DNA of 64,000 bases, from NCBI RefSeq assembly GCF_024704365.1, contig NZ_JAJDFY010000001.1:1345001-1409000 (forward strand). Direction: 5' to 3'. The position numbers were made by a program, and so were the translations under genes. The notes below the pieces were generated by a model, which saw only the letters and a list, made by a program, of their open reading frames with translations, had not been told where the DNA came from and searched no databases. Positions 30,918-38,154 of this stretch are shown piece by piece. The stretch comes from Thermomonas sp. S9. GTDB lineage: Bacteria; Pseudomonadota; Gammaproteobacteria; Xanthomonadales; Xanthomonadaceae. Each line of letters starts with the position of its first letter. The stretch's first letter is position 1.

Positions 30918-30989
30918 CGATGACCGGACGTCCGTAGAAATCCAGCATGAACCGTCCCGCCCGCATCGGGCCTACATAGGACGGCAACT

Positions 30990-31265
30990 ATGCATAAGCA
31001 ACACAAGGCTACGGCAGCGGCCACCCGCAAACCGCCTGCCACTTCGCGGGGCATGCCCGCGCAATACCTGCTGGAGGCCGGCGGCCTGCTGCGCCTTCCG
31101 CAGGTGCTGGCGCTGGTCGGAGTGAGCAAATCCACCTGGTGGAAGCTGGTCCGCGAACAGCGCGCGCCTGCGGCCGTGAAACTGTCCGAGCGTTGCACCG
31201 CGTGGCGGGCTTCCGACGTGGCGGCCTTCATCGAGGCGGCGGGGCGTCCGGAGGTGCGGGCATGA
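30990..31265 (+). CDS. AlpA-family excisionase/transcription regulator
   Basis: A 91-residue MerR-like winged helix protein of the AlpA family: LLRLPQVLALVGVSKSTWWK followed by AWRASDVAAFIEAAG. In CP4-57 and Gram-negative phage satellites, AlpA activates excision and satellite gene expression. Its stop overlaps the ATG of the next gene (ATGA at 31262-31265). It heads the compact replication block 31.0-34.2 kb, in which every gene junction overlaps by 4 bp. Confidence 0.85.
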   Translation: MHKQHKATAAATRKPPATSRGMPAQYLLEAGGLLRLPQVLALVGVSKSTWWKLVREQRAPAAVKLSERCTAWRASDVAAFIEAAGRPEVRA

Positions 31266-31542
31266 GCCGGGCACCGGATGAGCCGCAGATTGAGAGCCTC
31301 ACGCCCGCGCAGCCGGGCTGGTATGCCGTCTGGCGTGACGATGGCGGCGAATTGTTGGAGCCGGTCGCAGCGTGGGCGCTTGTCGAACAGGACGGCTTCC
31401 GCTGGGCTGTGGGGATGGTTCCCTATGGCGAACGTTCGGCAGCGTTGGAGGTGGCATCGCGACGGGATGGCTACTGCGGCTTGCGTTACTTCCCCCGGGC
31501 GATGAAGCCGCGCCCGCGTGGGCTTCGGACTTGCCGCGATGA
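31262..31542 (+). CDS. Hypothetical protein between AlpA and primase genes (one frame break)
   Basis: It begins MSRAPDEPQIESLTPAQPGW YAVWRDDGGE-type sequence. As written the frame runs on to 31654, deep inside the primase gene. Adding one base to the C run at 31492-31496 gives YFPPGDEAAPAWASDLPR and a stop at 31540-31542, which overlaps the primase ATG by 4 bp exactly like the other junctions. That supports the shorter protein (about 93 residues). No family was recognised. Confidence 0.6.
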
Positions 31543-32003
31543 GTGCCCCCGCCGTGCCGCATTCCAGCTATGGCCCCGTTGGCGTGCTGCTGTCCCGGGT
31601 GGAGCGGGTGCGCAAGTCCGGGCGGGGCTATACCGCGCGCTGCCCGGCCCATGAGGATCGCAGCGCATCCCTGTCCATTGCGGAAGGTAACGACGGCCGC
31701 GCGCTGGTGAAATGCTTTGCGGGGTGCGAAGTGCTGGCGGTCGTGCGCGCCCTGGGACTGGAGGTGGCCGACCTGTTCCCGCAGCGAGTTGCGGACGCCA
31801 CGCCGGAAGGGCGCACCGCCGCGCGCGAAGCGTGGCGGCAAAGCGGTTGGGCGGCGGCGCTTGGCGTGCTGGCGCGGGAGGCATCCATCGTGGTCATTGC
31901 GGCGCGCGCCGTGGCCGATGGGCAGCCGCTGGGGCCGGACGATCATGCGCGGCTGCTGGTGGCCGTTGAGCGCATCGAAGGCGCGCGCGAGGTGCTGGCG
32001 TGA
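31539..32003 (+). CDS. CHC2-type zinc-finger primase domain protein
   Basis: A 154-residue protein with a DnaG-like CHC2 zinc finger: YTARCPAHEDRSASLSI and ALVKCFAGCEVLAVVRALGL (Cys, His, Cys, Cys ligands). The primase zinc finger recognises start sites on single-stranded DNA. The Toprim and helicase parts are absent here; the DUF927 protein encoded next probably completes a two-subunit primase-helicase, comparable in role to the P4 alpha protein. Its stop overlaps the next GTG start (GTGA at 32000-32003). Confidence 0.85.
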   Translation: MSAPAVPHSSYGPVGVLLSRVERVRKSGRGYTARCPAHEDRSASLSIAEGNDGRALVKCFAGCEVLAVVRALGLEVADLFPQRVADATPEGRTAAREAWRQSGWAAALGVLAREASIVVIAARAVADGQPLGPDDHARLLVAVERIEGAREVLA

Positions 32004-33874
32004 CTTCCAGACTGGAGGAACAGGCGGAACGCGACCTGGCGCGAATGCAGGAAGCGCGCGATGGAAAGCGCCGGAGCAAGGCCAAGGCCGCCGACAAACC
32101 CAAGCCTGCCGACGATGCGCAAGCGCGGTTCATCGTGACTGACAGCGAGGCAATGGGCCGGCCGGGCGTCTACTGGATAGGGACCGCGCATGACCGGGCG
32201 ACGGGCGCAACCATTGAGGCCGAACCGCAGTGGATTTGCTCGCCGCTACAAGTGGCCGCCGTGACCCGCGATGCAAGCGCCAGCGAATGGGGGCGGTTGC
32301 TGGTGTTCGCGGATCGCGACGGGCAGGAACACCGATGGGCAATGCCTATGGCGATGCTGGCCGGCAGCGGCGAAGAGCTGCGCGCCGAACTGTTGCGACA
32401 GGGGCTAGAAATCACTTCGATGGCGCAGCGGCGCAGTCGCCTGTTGGACTACATCGCCCAAGCGCGGCCCGAGGCGAAAGCCCGTTGCGTGCTGCGAACG
32501 GGTTGGCATGGTGGGACGTTCGTCCTACCTGCGGAAACCTTCGGAGAGCCGGACGGCGAGCCGGTTATTTTTCAAGGTGCAACGGTTGATGGCGTGGCGC
32601 TCGCGACAGCTGGGACGCTGGAGGAATGGCGCAGCGAAGTCGCCGCTCCCTGCGCCGGGAACTCGCGCCTAGTCTTGGCGTTGTCGGCCGCATTCGCTGG
32701 CCCCTGCCTGGGCCTGCTGGATACGGAAGGAGGCGGCTTCCATCTGAAAGGCAGCAGCAGTTCGGGCAAAAGCACGGCGCTTGCCGTGGCCGGCAGCGTG
32801 TTCGGGCCGCCCGCATACGTGCGCACCTGGCGCGCGACGGACAATGCACTAGAGGCCGTAGCATCGCTGTACTCGGATTTGCTGCTGCCGTTGGATGAGA
32901 TTGGCCAGCTGGACCCGCGCAACGCAGGCGCGGCGGCCTATCTGCTAGCGAATGGGCAGGGCAAGAGCCGCAGCCATCGCGACGGCAGCGCGCGCGCGGC
33001 GGCTCGATTCCGGTTGCTGTTCCTGAGTGCGGGCGAGGTGGGGTTGGGCGATCTGGTGACCGCAGCCGGCCACAAGACGCGCGCAGGGCATGAGGTTCGC
33101 GTAATCGACGTGCCGGCCGACGTGGAAGGCGGTCGGGGCATTTTCGAGCGGCTACCCGAGGGCATGGACCCCGGGCCATTTGCCGATAGCCTGAAACGCG
33201 CCGCAGTGGCCCACCACGGCCACGCGCTGCGGGCATGGCTGCGGGCGCTTGCCGCCGGCACAACGGCCGCCATGGACGCACTGCGGGTGCGACGGGATGC
33301 AACGGCGGAAAGCCTGTGCGCGCACACCGCAGCCGGACAGGTGCGGCGCGTGGCGCAACGCTTCGCCTTGGCTGCTGCGGCTGGAGAGCTTGCAACCATG
33401 CACGGGCTGACCGGATGGCCGCAAGGCGAGGCAGAGCGTGCGGCGCGCGCATGCTTCGCGGCGTGGATTGCTTCCCGTGGAACCGATGGGGCAGCAGAGC
33501 CGGCCGCCATGTTGGCGCAGGTGCGGTTGTTCCTGGCGCAGCACGGCGAGGCGAGGTTCAGCCCGTGGCGTGACGCGGACGAATCGCACAAGCCGCGCAC
33601 GATCAATCGGGCCGGGTTCCGCAAGGGGAAAGACGATGAGGGCGGATTGGCCTACTACATCGAACGCGAGGTGTTCCGTAGCGAGGTATGCAGCGGCTTT
33701 GATCCCCAACAGGTGGCGCGCACGCTGGCACTTCATGGCGCGTTGAGGCAGGGCAGTAACGGAGAGTTCACCCGAAGCGAGCGGCTACCGGATGGCCGGC
33801 GTGCGCGCGTCTACGTGGTGTTGCCGGAACTGTGGGCAGATGACGGCGACGATGCAGATGGCGGCGGTCCATGA
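32000..33874 (+). CDS. DUF927 superfamily replication helicase-like ATPase
   Basis: A 624-residue protein with a charged amino segment and a DUF927 ATPase core. Walker A is KGSSSSGKSTALAVAGSVF (about residues 248-262) and Walker B is LLLPLDEIGQLDP (about 294-304). RTWRATDNALEAVASLYSD and AYLLANGQGKSRSHRDG are typical of the family in mobile elements. The carboxy part has a winged-helix-like region (YYIEREVFRSEVCSGF). It probably unwinds the element's origin. GTG start, overlapping the primase stop. Confidence 0.88.
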   Translation: MTSRLEEQAERDLARMQEARDGKRRSKAKAADKPKPADDAQARFIVTDSEAMGRPGVYWIGTAHDRATGATIEAEPQWICSPLQVAAVTRDASASEWGRLLVFADRDGQEHRWAMPMAMLAGSGEELRAELLRQGLEITSMAQRRSRLLDYIAQARPEAKARCVLRTGWHGGTFVLPAETFGEPDGEPVIFQGATVDGVALATAGTLEEWRSEVAAPCAGNSRLVLALSAAFAGPCLGLLDTEGGGFHLKGSSSSGKSTALAVAGSVFGPPAYVRTWRATDNALEAVASLYSDLLLPLDEIGQLDPRNAGAAAYLLANGQGKSRSHRDGSARAAARFRLLFLSAGEVGLGDLVTAAGHKTRAGHEVRVIDVPADVEGGRGIFERLPEGMDPGPFADSLKRAAVAHHGHALRAWLRALAAGTTAAMDALRVRRDATAESLCAHTAAGQVRRVAQRFALAAAAGELATMHGLTGWPQGEAERAARACFAAWIASRGTDGAAEPAAMLAQVRLFLAQHGEARFSPWRDADESHKPRTINRAGFRKGKDDEGGLAYYIEREVFRSEVCSGFDPQQVARTLALHGALRQGSNGEFTRSERLPDGRRARVYVVLPELWADDGDDADGGGP

Positions 33875-34215
33875 GTGCGGCAGGCGCGAACGCGGATGCC
33901 CAAAGGCTGCGGCTAATCCGCATTGCCCAGGCGGAAGGCATGGACGCACGGCGGACTGTGCGCATGGCCGGCGGGGACTTGGACACCTTGGCCGCCTGTA
34001 CCGACGTAGAGGTGTTGGCCTATGCCCGCGCCTTGCTTGCGCGCGCTGCGCGCCGATCCGGGCACGTGCCGGCGGGATGGTCACAGGCGTGCCAGTGCAC
34101 CGGCTGCGGGCCCGTTTGGCTGTGGCAGGCCGCACCTGCGCGTGTGATCGCGTGTCCGTGGTGTTGGAACCGCAGGGACGGCTTGCCTGTTCCCTGCCCA
34201 TTGGACGCATTTTGA
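33871..34215 (+). CDS. Small Cys-rich (putative zinc-binding) protein
   Basis: A 114-residue protein coupled by ATGA overlap to the DUF927 gene. Paired cysteines near the end (CQCTGCGPVWLWQ and CPWCWNRR) suggest a zinc ribbon. The amino part is helical. I do not recognise a named family; similar small zinc-ribbon proteins follow primase-helicase genes in phage-like elements. Confidence 0.6.
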   Translation: MSAAGANADAQRLRLIRIAQAEGMDARRTVRMAGGDLDTLAACTDVEVLAYARALLARAARRSGHVPAGWSQACQCTGCGPVWLWQAAPARVIACPWCWNRRDGLPVPCPLDAF

Positions 34216-34267
34216 AAGCGCGCGGCGGCAGGCGGGGCGGGAGTGCAGCAGGCGCGCGCCGGGCTTG

Positions 34268-34310
34268 TGGGTCCTCCCTAGGCCGCTCCCTTGCGGGTAA
34301 TTCGGGCCGC
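34268..34310 (+). other. Candidate cos (DNA packaging) site, copy 1
   Basis: It starts with TGGGTCCTCCC, in which GGGTCCT is identical to the cosQ heptamer of phage lambda, and ends TGCGGGTAATTCGGGCC, similar to the lambda cosN half GCGGGTTTTCGC. It lies 55 bp upstream of the Nu1-like gene, the position of cos relative to nu1 in lambda. A second copy (36 of 43 bases identical) lies in reverse at 35327-35369. Function is inferred. Confidence 0.5.
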
Positions 34311-34364
34311 AATGCCTGCCTAGGTAGTGAGCTGGGAACGAGGTTGACGGACGGAGTTGCAGAA

Positions 34365-34976
34365 ATGACGGAACGGCTGGAAAACCATTCGGGAGCGCGG
34401 CGCGATGCACTGGCGTCAACATCGCGCGACCTGGAACTAGAGCTGTTGGGCTTGCGGGTCAACGGCGCGCAGCTGGGGTTGATGCTGGGAGTTAGCCGGC
34501 AGGCGGTATCCGCAGCGGCAAAGCGCGGAACTATCACTGCGCCGGGGCCTGATGGGCTTTTCGATGCGCGGCGCGCTGTGCGCGAATGGATGGCGAACAC
34601 CGACCCCGCGCGCGTCCGGGCGCGGGCGATGAAACCCGGGGCGGAAATGGCCGCAGAGCTACGCGCCCGGGTGCAGGAGCTGGCAAGCGAGGTGGCCCGG
34701 CTTCGCGATGCCCTGGCTACCGAAAAGGAACGGGCCGACCATCGCGAGAGGGCGGCAGCAATTCGTGCCGAGGATGAGGCGGATCGCAACGTTACGCGAC
34801 TCACGAGGGCACTTGCGAGCCGGTTTCCAGAGGCCGCAGCGGCACACGCCGATGGCCGGCTGCTGCGTTGGCTGGATGAACTGGTGGCGGTCGAATTCTA
34901 CGGGCAGGACCTGGCAGCGTATCGGGCCGACTTCCCGGAGGATGAGGGCGCGGAGGGCTGCGAGTCCGCTGCGTGA
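34365..34976 (+). CDS. Nu1-like HTH protein, candidate small terminase subunit
   Basis: A 203-residue protein. The winged helix-turn-helix LRVNGAQLGLMLGVSRQAVS, followed by LFDARRAVREWM, has the layout of phage Nu1 small terminase amino domains. A long coiled coil follows (about residues 95-150, ELRARVQELASEVARLRDAL), and the acidic tail is YRADFPEDEGAEG. Small terminases bind cos and recruit the large subunit. The gene sits directly downstream of a cos-like sequence, while no large terminase is present. Alternative: a replication initiator for the adjacent iterons. Confidence 0.5.
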   Translation: MTERLENHSGARRDALASTSRDLELELLGLRVNGAQLGLMLGVSRQAVSAAAKRGTITAPGPDGLFDARRAVREWMANTDPARVRARAMKPGAEMAAELRARVQELASEVARLRDALATEKERADHRERAAAIRAEDEADRNVTRLTRALASRFPEAAAAHADGRLLRWLDELVAVEFYGQDLAAYRADFPEDEGAEGCESAA

Positions 34977-34978
34977 TC

Positions 34979-35247
34979 TGTCCCGGGTAGACCGTCAACC
35001 CGGGACAAACCCGGGACAGGGAAAGCCGCGCCACGGTTGATTGTCCCGGGTGTCCCGGGTGTCCCGGGTAGATACATAAAGGTTCCTTTGCAATCCCGCA
35101 CCCGCACCCGTTTTCCTGCCCCTGAAAGTCCCCCCTGACCCTTACCCTTGCAGTTTCCGCCCGGGACAAGCGGGGCACCCGGGACACCGCGCCCCGCTTA
35201 CGTTTCAGCGTCCCGGGTTTGTCCCGGGCAGTGCCGGACCCGGGACA
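34979..35247. repeat. Cluster of eleven TGTCCCGGG iterons, candidate replication origin
   Basis: TGTCCCGGG occurs on + at 34979, 35042, 35051, 35060 (three in perfect tandem) and 35220, and on - at 34999, 35010, 35160, 35178 and 35239. An 8/9 match is at 35210. The GC-rich array is interrupted by an AT-rich patch (35069-35094) with AAAGG/CCTTT symmetry, which could be the unwinding site. It resembles the iteron origins of P4 and other satellites, which are recognised by the element-encoded primase-helicase. Confidence 0.65.
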
Positions 35248-35326
35248 AATAGCGTCCGCCGGCGTGCGATGCAGGCCGGGCCGACTACCAAAACCCCTAA
35301 GCCGCTGTTGCGTCTAGCCCGCTTTC

Positions 35327-35369
35327 GCGGTCCGAATTACCCGCAGGGGGCAGCCCTGGGGAGGACCCA
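35327..35369 (-). other. Candidate cos site, copy 2 (inverted)
   Basis: Read on the minus strand it begins TGGGTCCTCCCC and ends TGCGGGTAATTCGGACCGC. It matches copy 1 (34268-34310) at 36 of 43 positions. All differences but one lie in the middle; the two ends are conserved. The two copies therefore face each other across the Nu1-like gene and the iteron cluster. Confidence 0.5.
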
Positions 35370-35550
35370 TTGCCCGGCCTGGCCATCGCGTCGAGATGGT
35401 CGCCCCTGCCTTCAATTCGCGCGCTGCATGCTTCCCCGTCCCCACCCCACAGCGCGCGGGCTACGCTGGCGCGTGAGACTTGCAGGGAGGCAGGCCCCGT
35501 CCGGCAACCCATGCCGGTCGCATGCCGAAGCGGCCAAGCGGTCGCCTTGA

Positions 35551-35571
35551 GGCAGTAACTATGGCGGTAAC
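35551..35571. repeat. Right-end copies of the integrase-proximal 9-bp motif
   Basis: GGCAGTAACTATGGCGGTAAC repeats the arrangement at 26852-26872 (GGCAGTAAC, short spacer, GGCGGTAAC; spacers 3 bp in both). Presence at both ends of the element, and nowhere else that I saw, marks the approximate right boundary. Confidence 0.55.
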
Positions 35572-35621
35572 AGCTGGAGCTGGATTCTTGGAGTCAAGCT
35601 GTAGTGCGGGCTGTGGCCGAT

Positions 35622-35646
35622 GATTCGATAGAGCCCACCCCAATAA
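35622..35646 (+). other. Degenerate match to the tmRNA 3' end, possible attR remnant
   Basis: GATTCGATAGAGCCCACC resembles the tmRNA end GGTTCGATTCCGCCCACC; over 25 bases 17 agree. It lies 50 bp beyond the right-end arm-like repeats. A functional attR should match better, so this is either a decayed half-site or chance. Confidence 0.3.
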
Positions 35647-35647
35647 C

Positions 35648-35677
35648 AAAACCCCAACCGTTCTCGGTTGGGGTTTT
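35648..35677. terminator. Bidirectional intrinsic terminator at the right end of the element
   Basis: AAAACCCCAACCG and CGGTTGGGGTTTTT form a strong stem with a TTCT loop, flanked by A and T runs. It could be the displaced original ssrA terminator. From 35678 to 36015 (about 340 bp) I see no credible gene: the open frames there lack start sites and family resemblance. Confidence 0.75.
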
Positions 35678-36015
35678 TCTGCCCGATCGCGCCGGTTCCC
35701 GCGTGTTCTTGGGGGTTCCTGCGGAAGCCTGCGGACTGCACCGGTCAGCCTTCCAGCCCGTTCCGGGCCACATTCCACCTCTCCTGGCCATTCCTCGCTC
35801 CGGCATCGCTCTTTGGAAGTGGCCGGAAGTCCGCAAAGGCCGCAACTCAGACCCATACAGATCAAAGGGTTACGCGCGGACGAATCAAGCGGTTGGATTG
35901 CAGCATCGGGGGCGAAGGAAACGCTCCCGTTGCGTTTCGTCGGTCGTTATCGAGCACTACGACATATTGCAACGCGGAAGTACGTGCTTGGATGGTGGCC
36001 AAGACAAGAAACGCC

Positions 36016-36045
36016 TTGTCAGGACAATGTCCGGACGCCTACAAT
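36016..36045 (+). promoter_or_regulatory. Promoter and operator of the toxin-antitoxin operon
   Basis: TTGTCA (36016-36021), 18-bp spacer and TACAAT (36040-36045). An imperfect palindrome GTCAGGAC-AAT-GTCCGGAC (36018-36036) overlaps the -35 box, where an autoregulating antitoxin would bind. Confidence 0.65.
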
Positions 36046-36077
36046 AAGGGCATCCAAGATCAGTCCGGAGGGGCACC

Positions 36078-36356
36078 ATGAGCACCCTGAATCTTTCCAA
36101 GACCGAACGCATTGACGTTCGTGCCAGCACGCCGGTCAAGCAACTGCTGCAGGAAGCCGCACGCGCCTGCCACAAGAACGTCAGCGAGTTCCTGCTCGAC
36201 GCGGGCGTGACGGCGGCCGCGCAGACACTGGCGGATCGTCGCCGGTTCGTGCTGGACGACACACAGTGGCAGGCCTTTCAGGAGGCGCTGGACCGCCCGG
36301 TGCAAAGCAAGCCGCGTCTGAAGAGGTTGCTGCGTGAGCCCGGGGTTCTGGATTGA
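36078..36356 (+). CDS. DUF1778 antitoxin, TacA-like
   Basis: A 92-residue ribbon-helix-helix antitoxin: KTERIDVRASTPVKQLLQEA, then the DUF1778 segment NVSEFLLDAGVTAAAQTLAD, and a carboxy tail (FVLDDTQWQAFQEALDRPV) that wraps the toxin in the TacA-TacT structure. The neutralising antitoxin normally represses its own promoter. ATG 36078 has a strong GGAGGGG site. Its stop overlaps the toxin TTG start. Confidence 0.92.
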   Translation: MSTLNLSKTERIDVRASTPVKQLLQEAARACHKNVSEFLLDAGVTAAAQTLADRRRFVLDDTQWQAFQEALDRPVQSKPRLKRLLREPGVLD

Positions 36357-36856
36357 GCGGTGCTTACTCCCCCGTTCGCAAGCTGGCTGCAACGGATCAG
36401 GTCGATGCCTTCGACTGCGGCCAGGCCGCGCTGAACCAGTTCCTGCAGCGCTACGCGCTCGTCAACCAGAAGGCCAACAGCGCGCAGACTTACGTCTGTT
36501 GCCAGGGTGACGTGGTGGTCGGCTTCTACAGCATCGCAGTCGGCAGTGTCGATCCGGAGGCCGCGCCGTCGAGAGTGATGAAGGGGCTGGCGCGCCACCC
36601 GGTGCCGGTCATGATCCTGGCCCGGCTCGCGGTGGACAAGGAACATCAGCGTAAAGGTCTGGGCCAGGCCTTGCTCAAGGATGCGCTGCTGCGTACCGCA
36701 CAGGCTGCCGACATCGCCGGCATTCGTTGCCTGTTGGTCCATGCCAAAGACGACGCAGCGCGGCAGTGGTACGAATCGTGGGAATTTGAACCCAGCCCGA
36801 CTGATCCGTACCATCTGTTCCTAATGCTGAAGGATCTCAAGGGCATGTTGGGCTGA
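36353..36856 (+). CDS. GNAT-fold toxin, TacT-like
   Basis: A 167-residue acetyltransferase toxin. Family members acetylate aminoacyl-tRNA and stop translation. The acetyl-CoA-binding motif is RLAVDKEHQRKGLGQALLKD; CGQAALNQFLQRYALVNQKA and ARQWYESWEFEPSPTDPYHL (conserved Tyr) match TacT-type toxins. The likely start is TTG 36353, overlapping the antitoxin stop (TTGA), which would keep toxin synthesis below antitoxin synthesis. Confidence 0.92.
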   Translation: MSGAYSPVRKLAATDQVDAFDCGQAALNQFLQRYALVNQKANSAQTYVCCQGDVVVGFYSIAVGSVDPEAAPSRVMKGLARHPVPVMILARLAVDKEHQRKGLGQALLKDALLRTAQAADIAGIRCLLVHAKDDAARQWYESWEFEPSPTDPYHLFLMLKDLKGMLG

Positions 36857-36938
36857 GGGGTGCCTCCGCCTCAGAGCCCGACTCTCTCCCGCTGCTCATC
36901 CCACAACGCGGGTGGACCGACCAGAGTTCCGTAGACAC

Positions 36939-37792
36939 TCATTCGCCGCTCTGCGCGTAGCGCCTTTCGAACTCTACCGGTGACATGCCGCCAGCGGAAC
37001 CATGCCGGCGGATCGGGTTGTAGAACATCTCGATGTAGTCGAACACGTCCGATGTGGCGGTGGCCCGCGTCGGGTAGATCCGACGCTTGATCCGCTCCTT
37101 CTTCAGGACGCTGAAGAAGCTCTCGGCCACGGCGTTGTCGTGGCAGTTCCCGCGACGGCTCATGCTCGGCACCATCCGGTGCGCCTTCAGGAACGGCTGC
37201 CAGTTGCTGCTGGTGAACTGGCAGCCCTGGTCGGAGTGGACCATCACGCCCGGGCCGGGCTTGCGCCGCTATGCCGCGGCCGTCAGCGCCTGCAGCACCA
37301 GGTCGCTGGTCATCGTCGGCGCCGTCGCCCATCCGACGATCTGGCGCGAGTACAGGTCCATCACTGCCGCCAGGAACAGTTCCAGCCTTCGTAGGTGCGG
37401 ATATAGGTGATATCCGTGACCCAGACCTTGTTCGGGGTGTGCGGCGAGAAGTCCCGATTGAGCACGTTCGCCACGGCGCCGACCGGACCGCTGCGGTGGC
37501 GCGGCTTGCCGCCGTAGCCCACCTGCGCCCGCAGGCCCTCCGCCTTCATCAGTCGCCAGACGCGATGCCGGCTGCATCGCTCGCCAGCGTCCCGCAGATC
37601 CAGGGCGATCTTGCGATAGCCGTACACCGCACCGCTAGCCAGCCAGTAGTGCCTGATCAGCCCGAGCAGACGCTGGTCCTCGCGCTCGCGGGCACTGGCT
37701 CCTTGGCGCAGCCAAGCGTAGTAGCCGCTGCGGTGCACGCCCAGCACCCGGCACATGGCGACCAGACGGAACTCGCGGATGTGCGCGCGCAT
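36939..37792 (-). pseudogene. IS3-family transposase OrfB, broken by frameshift and stop
   Basis: An rve-type DDE integrase domain: VWVTDITYIRTYEGW, HSDQGCQFTSSNWQPFLKAH and NCHDNAVAESFFSVLKKERI carry the three acidic residues. The frame breaks at about 37380 (two extra or one missing base before LFLAAVMDLYSRQIVGWATA). An in-frame TAG at 37269-37271 replaces a residue just before RRKPGPGVMVHSDQ. The stop is a substitution, so inactivation may be real. Confidence 0.82.
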
Positions 37793-37809
37793 GAACGCGT
37801 ACTTCGCCC

Positions 37810-38091
37810 TTACCCCTTGGCAAAGTACGCGGCGGCTTTTTTTAGGATGTCGCGCTCCTCGGTCACGCGCCGCAGCTCGGCCTTCAGCCGGCGGATCTCG
37901 GCCGAGTCGCTCTGCGCTGCGGCGGCCACGGATAGCGGCGCCGTCCTCCTGGCCGCCTGCACCTGCTCATACAACGTGTGCTTGGGGATCCCGATCCGGG
38001 ACGCCACGTCCACAACCGTAAAGCCGCGCTCCAGCACCTGCTTCACCGCTTCGGCCCGGAACTCATTCGTGTACTGCTTGCTGTTGCCCAT
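37810..38091 (-). CDS. IS3-family transposase OrfA
   Basis: A 93-residue HTH protein: MGNSKQYTNEFRAEAVKQVL, TVVDVASRIGIPKHTLYEQV, and a leucine-zipper region EIRRLKAELRRVTEERDILK. A seven-A run (minus strand, 37837-37843, AAAAAAAG) near the end is the expected -1 slippery site that yields the OrfAB transposase. Confidence 0.9.
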   Translation of the reverse strand: MGNSKQYTNEFRAEAVKQVLERGFTVVDVASRIGIPKHTLYEQVQAARRTAPLSVAAAAQSDSAEIRRLKAELRRVTEERDILKKAAAYFAKG

Positions 38092-38154
38092 AAACACCTC
38101 GGCCATTGCCATCAATTATGGCGTCCGGATGTCTACGAAAAGCTGGTCGGTCCA

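Noticed and set aside
35042..35068. Short CRISPR-like tandem array
   Set aside because: Units are 9 bp with no spacers, and both orientations occur nearby; no cas genes.
34268..35369. Terminal inverted repeats of a small transposon
   Set aside because: No transposase lies between them, no target duplication flanks them, and the repeat resembles cosQ/cosN. A MITE-like explanation was not fully excluded.
35668..36115. Overlapping open frames after the satellite right end
   Set aside because: They begin within a terminator, lack ribosome-binding sites, overlap the toxin-antitoxin promoter, and translate to unrecognisable sequence.
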